A stretch of 64,000 nucleotides of DNA from NCBI GenBank assembly GCA_963682055.1, contig OY821742.1, forward strand, positions 23,438,560 to 23,502,559, written 5' to 3'. Both the position numbers and the translations under genes were made by a program. Shown here in pieces: positions 63,804 through 64,000 of this stretch (position 1 is the first letter of the stretch; every line of letters begins with the position of its first letter). The stretch comes from Primula veris. Lineage: Eukaryota > Streptophyta > Magnoliopsida > Ericales > Primulaceae. Under the pieces are notes generated by a model. That model saw nothing but the letters and a program-made list of their open reading frames with translations. It was not told the DNA's origin and made no database searches.

Positions 63804-63979
63804 TACAAATGCAAATAAAATGTCAGGAAAATAAAAAGTCGGTAAAAACCGGGTACGAGGCCATAAATGCAAGAAATAAAATGAGGAATATTTCCTACAT
63901 ATGCTAGAAAATTACCTAAATCCTACACCGTAAATCCTTAAACCTAAACCCTAAACCCTAAACCCTATACCCTAAACCC
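63804..63979 (+). repeat. Reference HOR unit M13 (176 bp)
   Basis: Begins TACAAATGC. Core with GTCAGGAAAATAAAAAG, ACCGGGTACGAGG and ATAAATGCAAG. The tail has AATCCTACACCGTAAATCC and CCCTATACCC. In 1246-10272 this unit is duplicated in tandem. Confidence 0.85.
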
Positions 63980-64000
63980 TACAAATACAAATAAACTGTC
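63980..64000 (+). repeat. Start of next HOR (M1), cut by window end
   Basis: The first 21 bases of another M1 unit (reading AAACTGTC at the edge). The array continues beyond the window. Confidence 0.85.

Noticed and set aside
1..64000. CRISPR-like regular repeats
   Set aside because: The regularity comes from contiguous tandem satellite units of 134-184 bp. There are no short identical repeats separated by unique spacers and no cas genes, and the sequence is plant-like.

Overview
This window is almost entirely plant satellite DNA. It is a tandem array of about 160-bp units, all in the same orientation. Each unit joins a conserved AT-rich core of about 110-120 bp to a block of exact and degenerate CCCTAAA repeats, the C-strand of the Arabidopsis-type plant telomere. 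The telomere motif, the satellite architecture and a Ty1/copia retrotransposon primed by plant-type initiator tRNA-Met all point to a flowering-plant nuclear chromosome, probably subtelomeric or a block of interstitial telomere-like repeats. I cannot name the species. There is no bacterial or organellar gene, RNA gene or CRISPR array. No host protein-coding gene is visible.

Layout. 1-1245: mosaic satellite with hybrid units. 1246-10272: higher-order repeat (HOR) of 14 units, period about 2.30 kb. 10273-18889: older, variable HORs of 10, 13, 12 and 13 units (1615, 2100, 1932 and 2100 bp), then a partial one. 18890-21359: truncated copia element, minus strand. 21360-27256: 13-unit HORs. 27257-29726: second copy of the same truncated element. 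29727-47327: 13-unit HORs with an alternating two-type super-pattern in the middle. 47328-64000: very homogeneous 13-unit HORs of 2075-2088 bp that continue past the window edge.

The two retroelement copies lie exactly 8367 bp apart, share both satellite junctions, and differ at about a dozen positions in about 2470 bp. The element therefore inserted once, lost its 3' part together with about 374 bp of satellite, and was later copied as a passenger in a segmental tandem duplication of the array. Each copy keeps one 1168-bp LTR (TGTTG...CAACA), a primer-binding site and a 410-codon partial gag with a CCHC zinc knuckle. Protease, integrase, reverse transcriptase and the second LTR are absent, so neither copy can move by itself.

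The most informative content is the evolutionary record in the satellite: 7-bp length steps, deleted and hybrid units, a super-HOR, and diagnostic variants linking the large right-hand array to the HOR just downstream of the second element copy. All counts and comparisons were made by eye.
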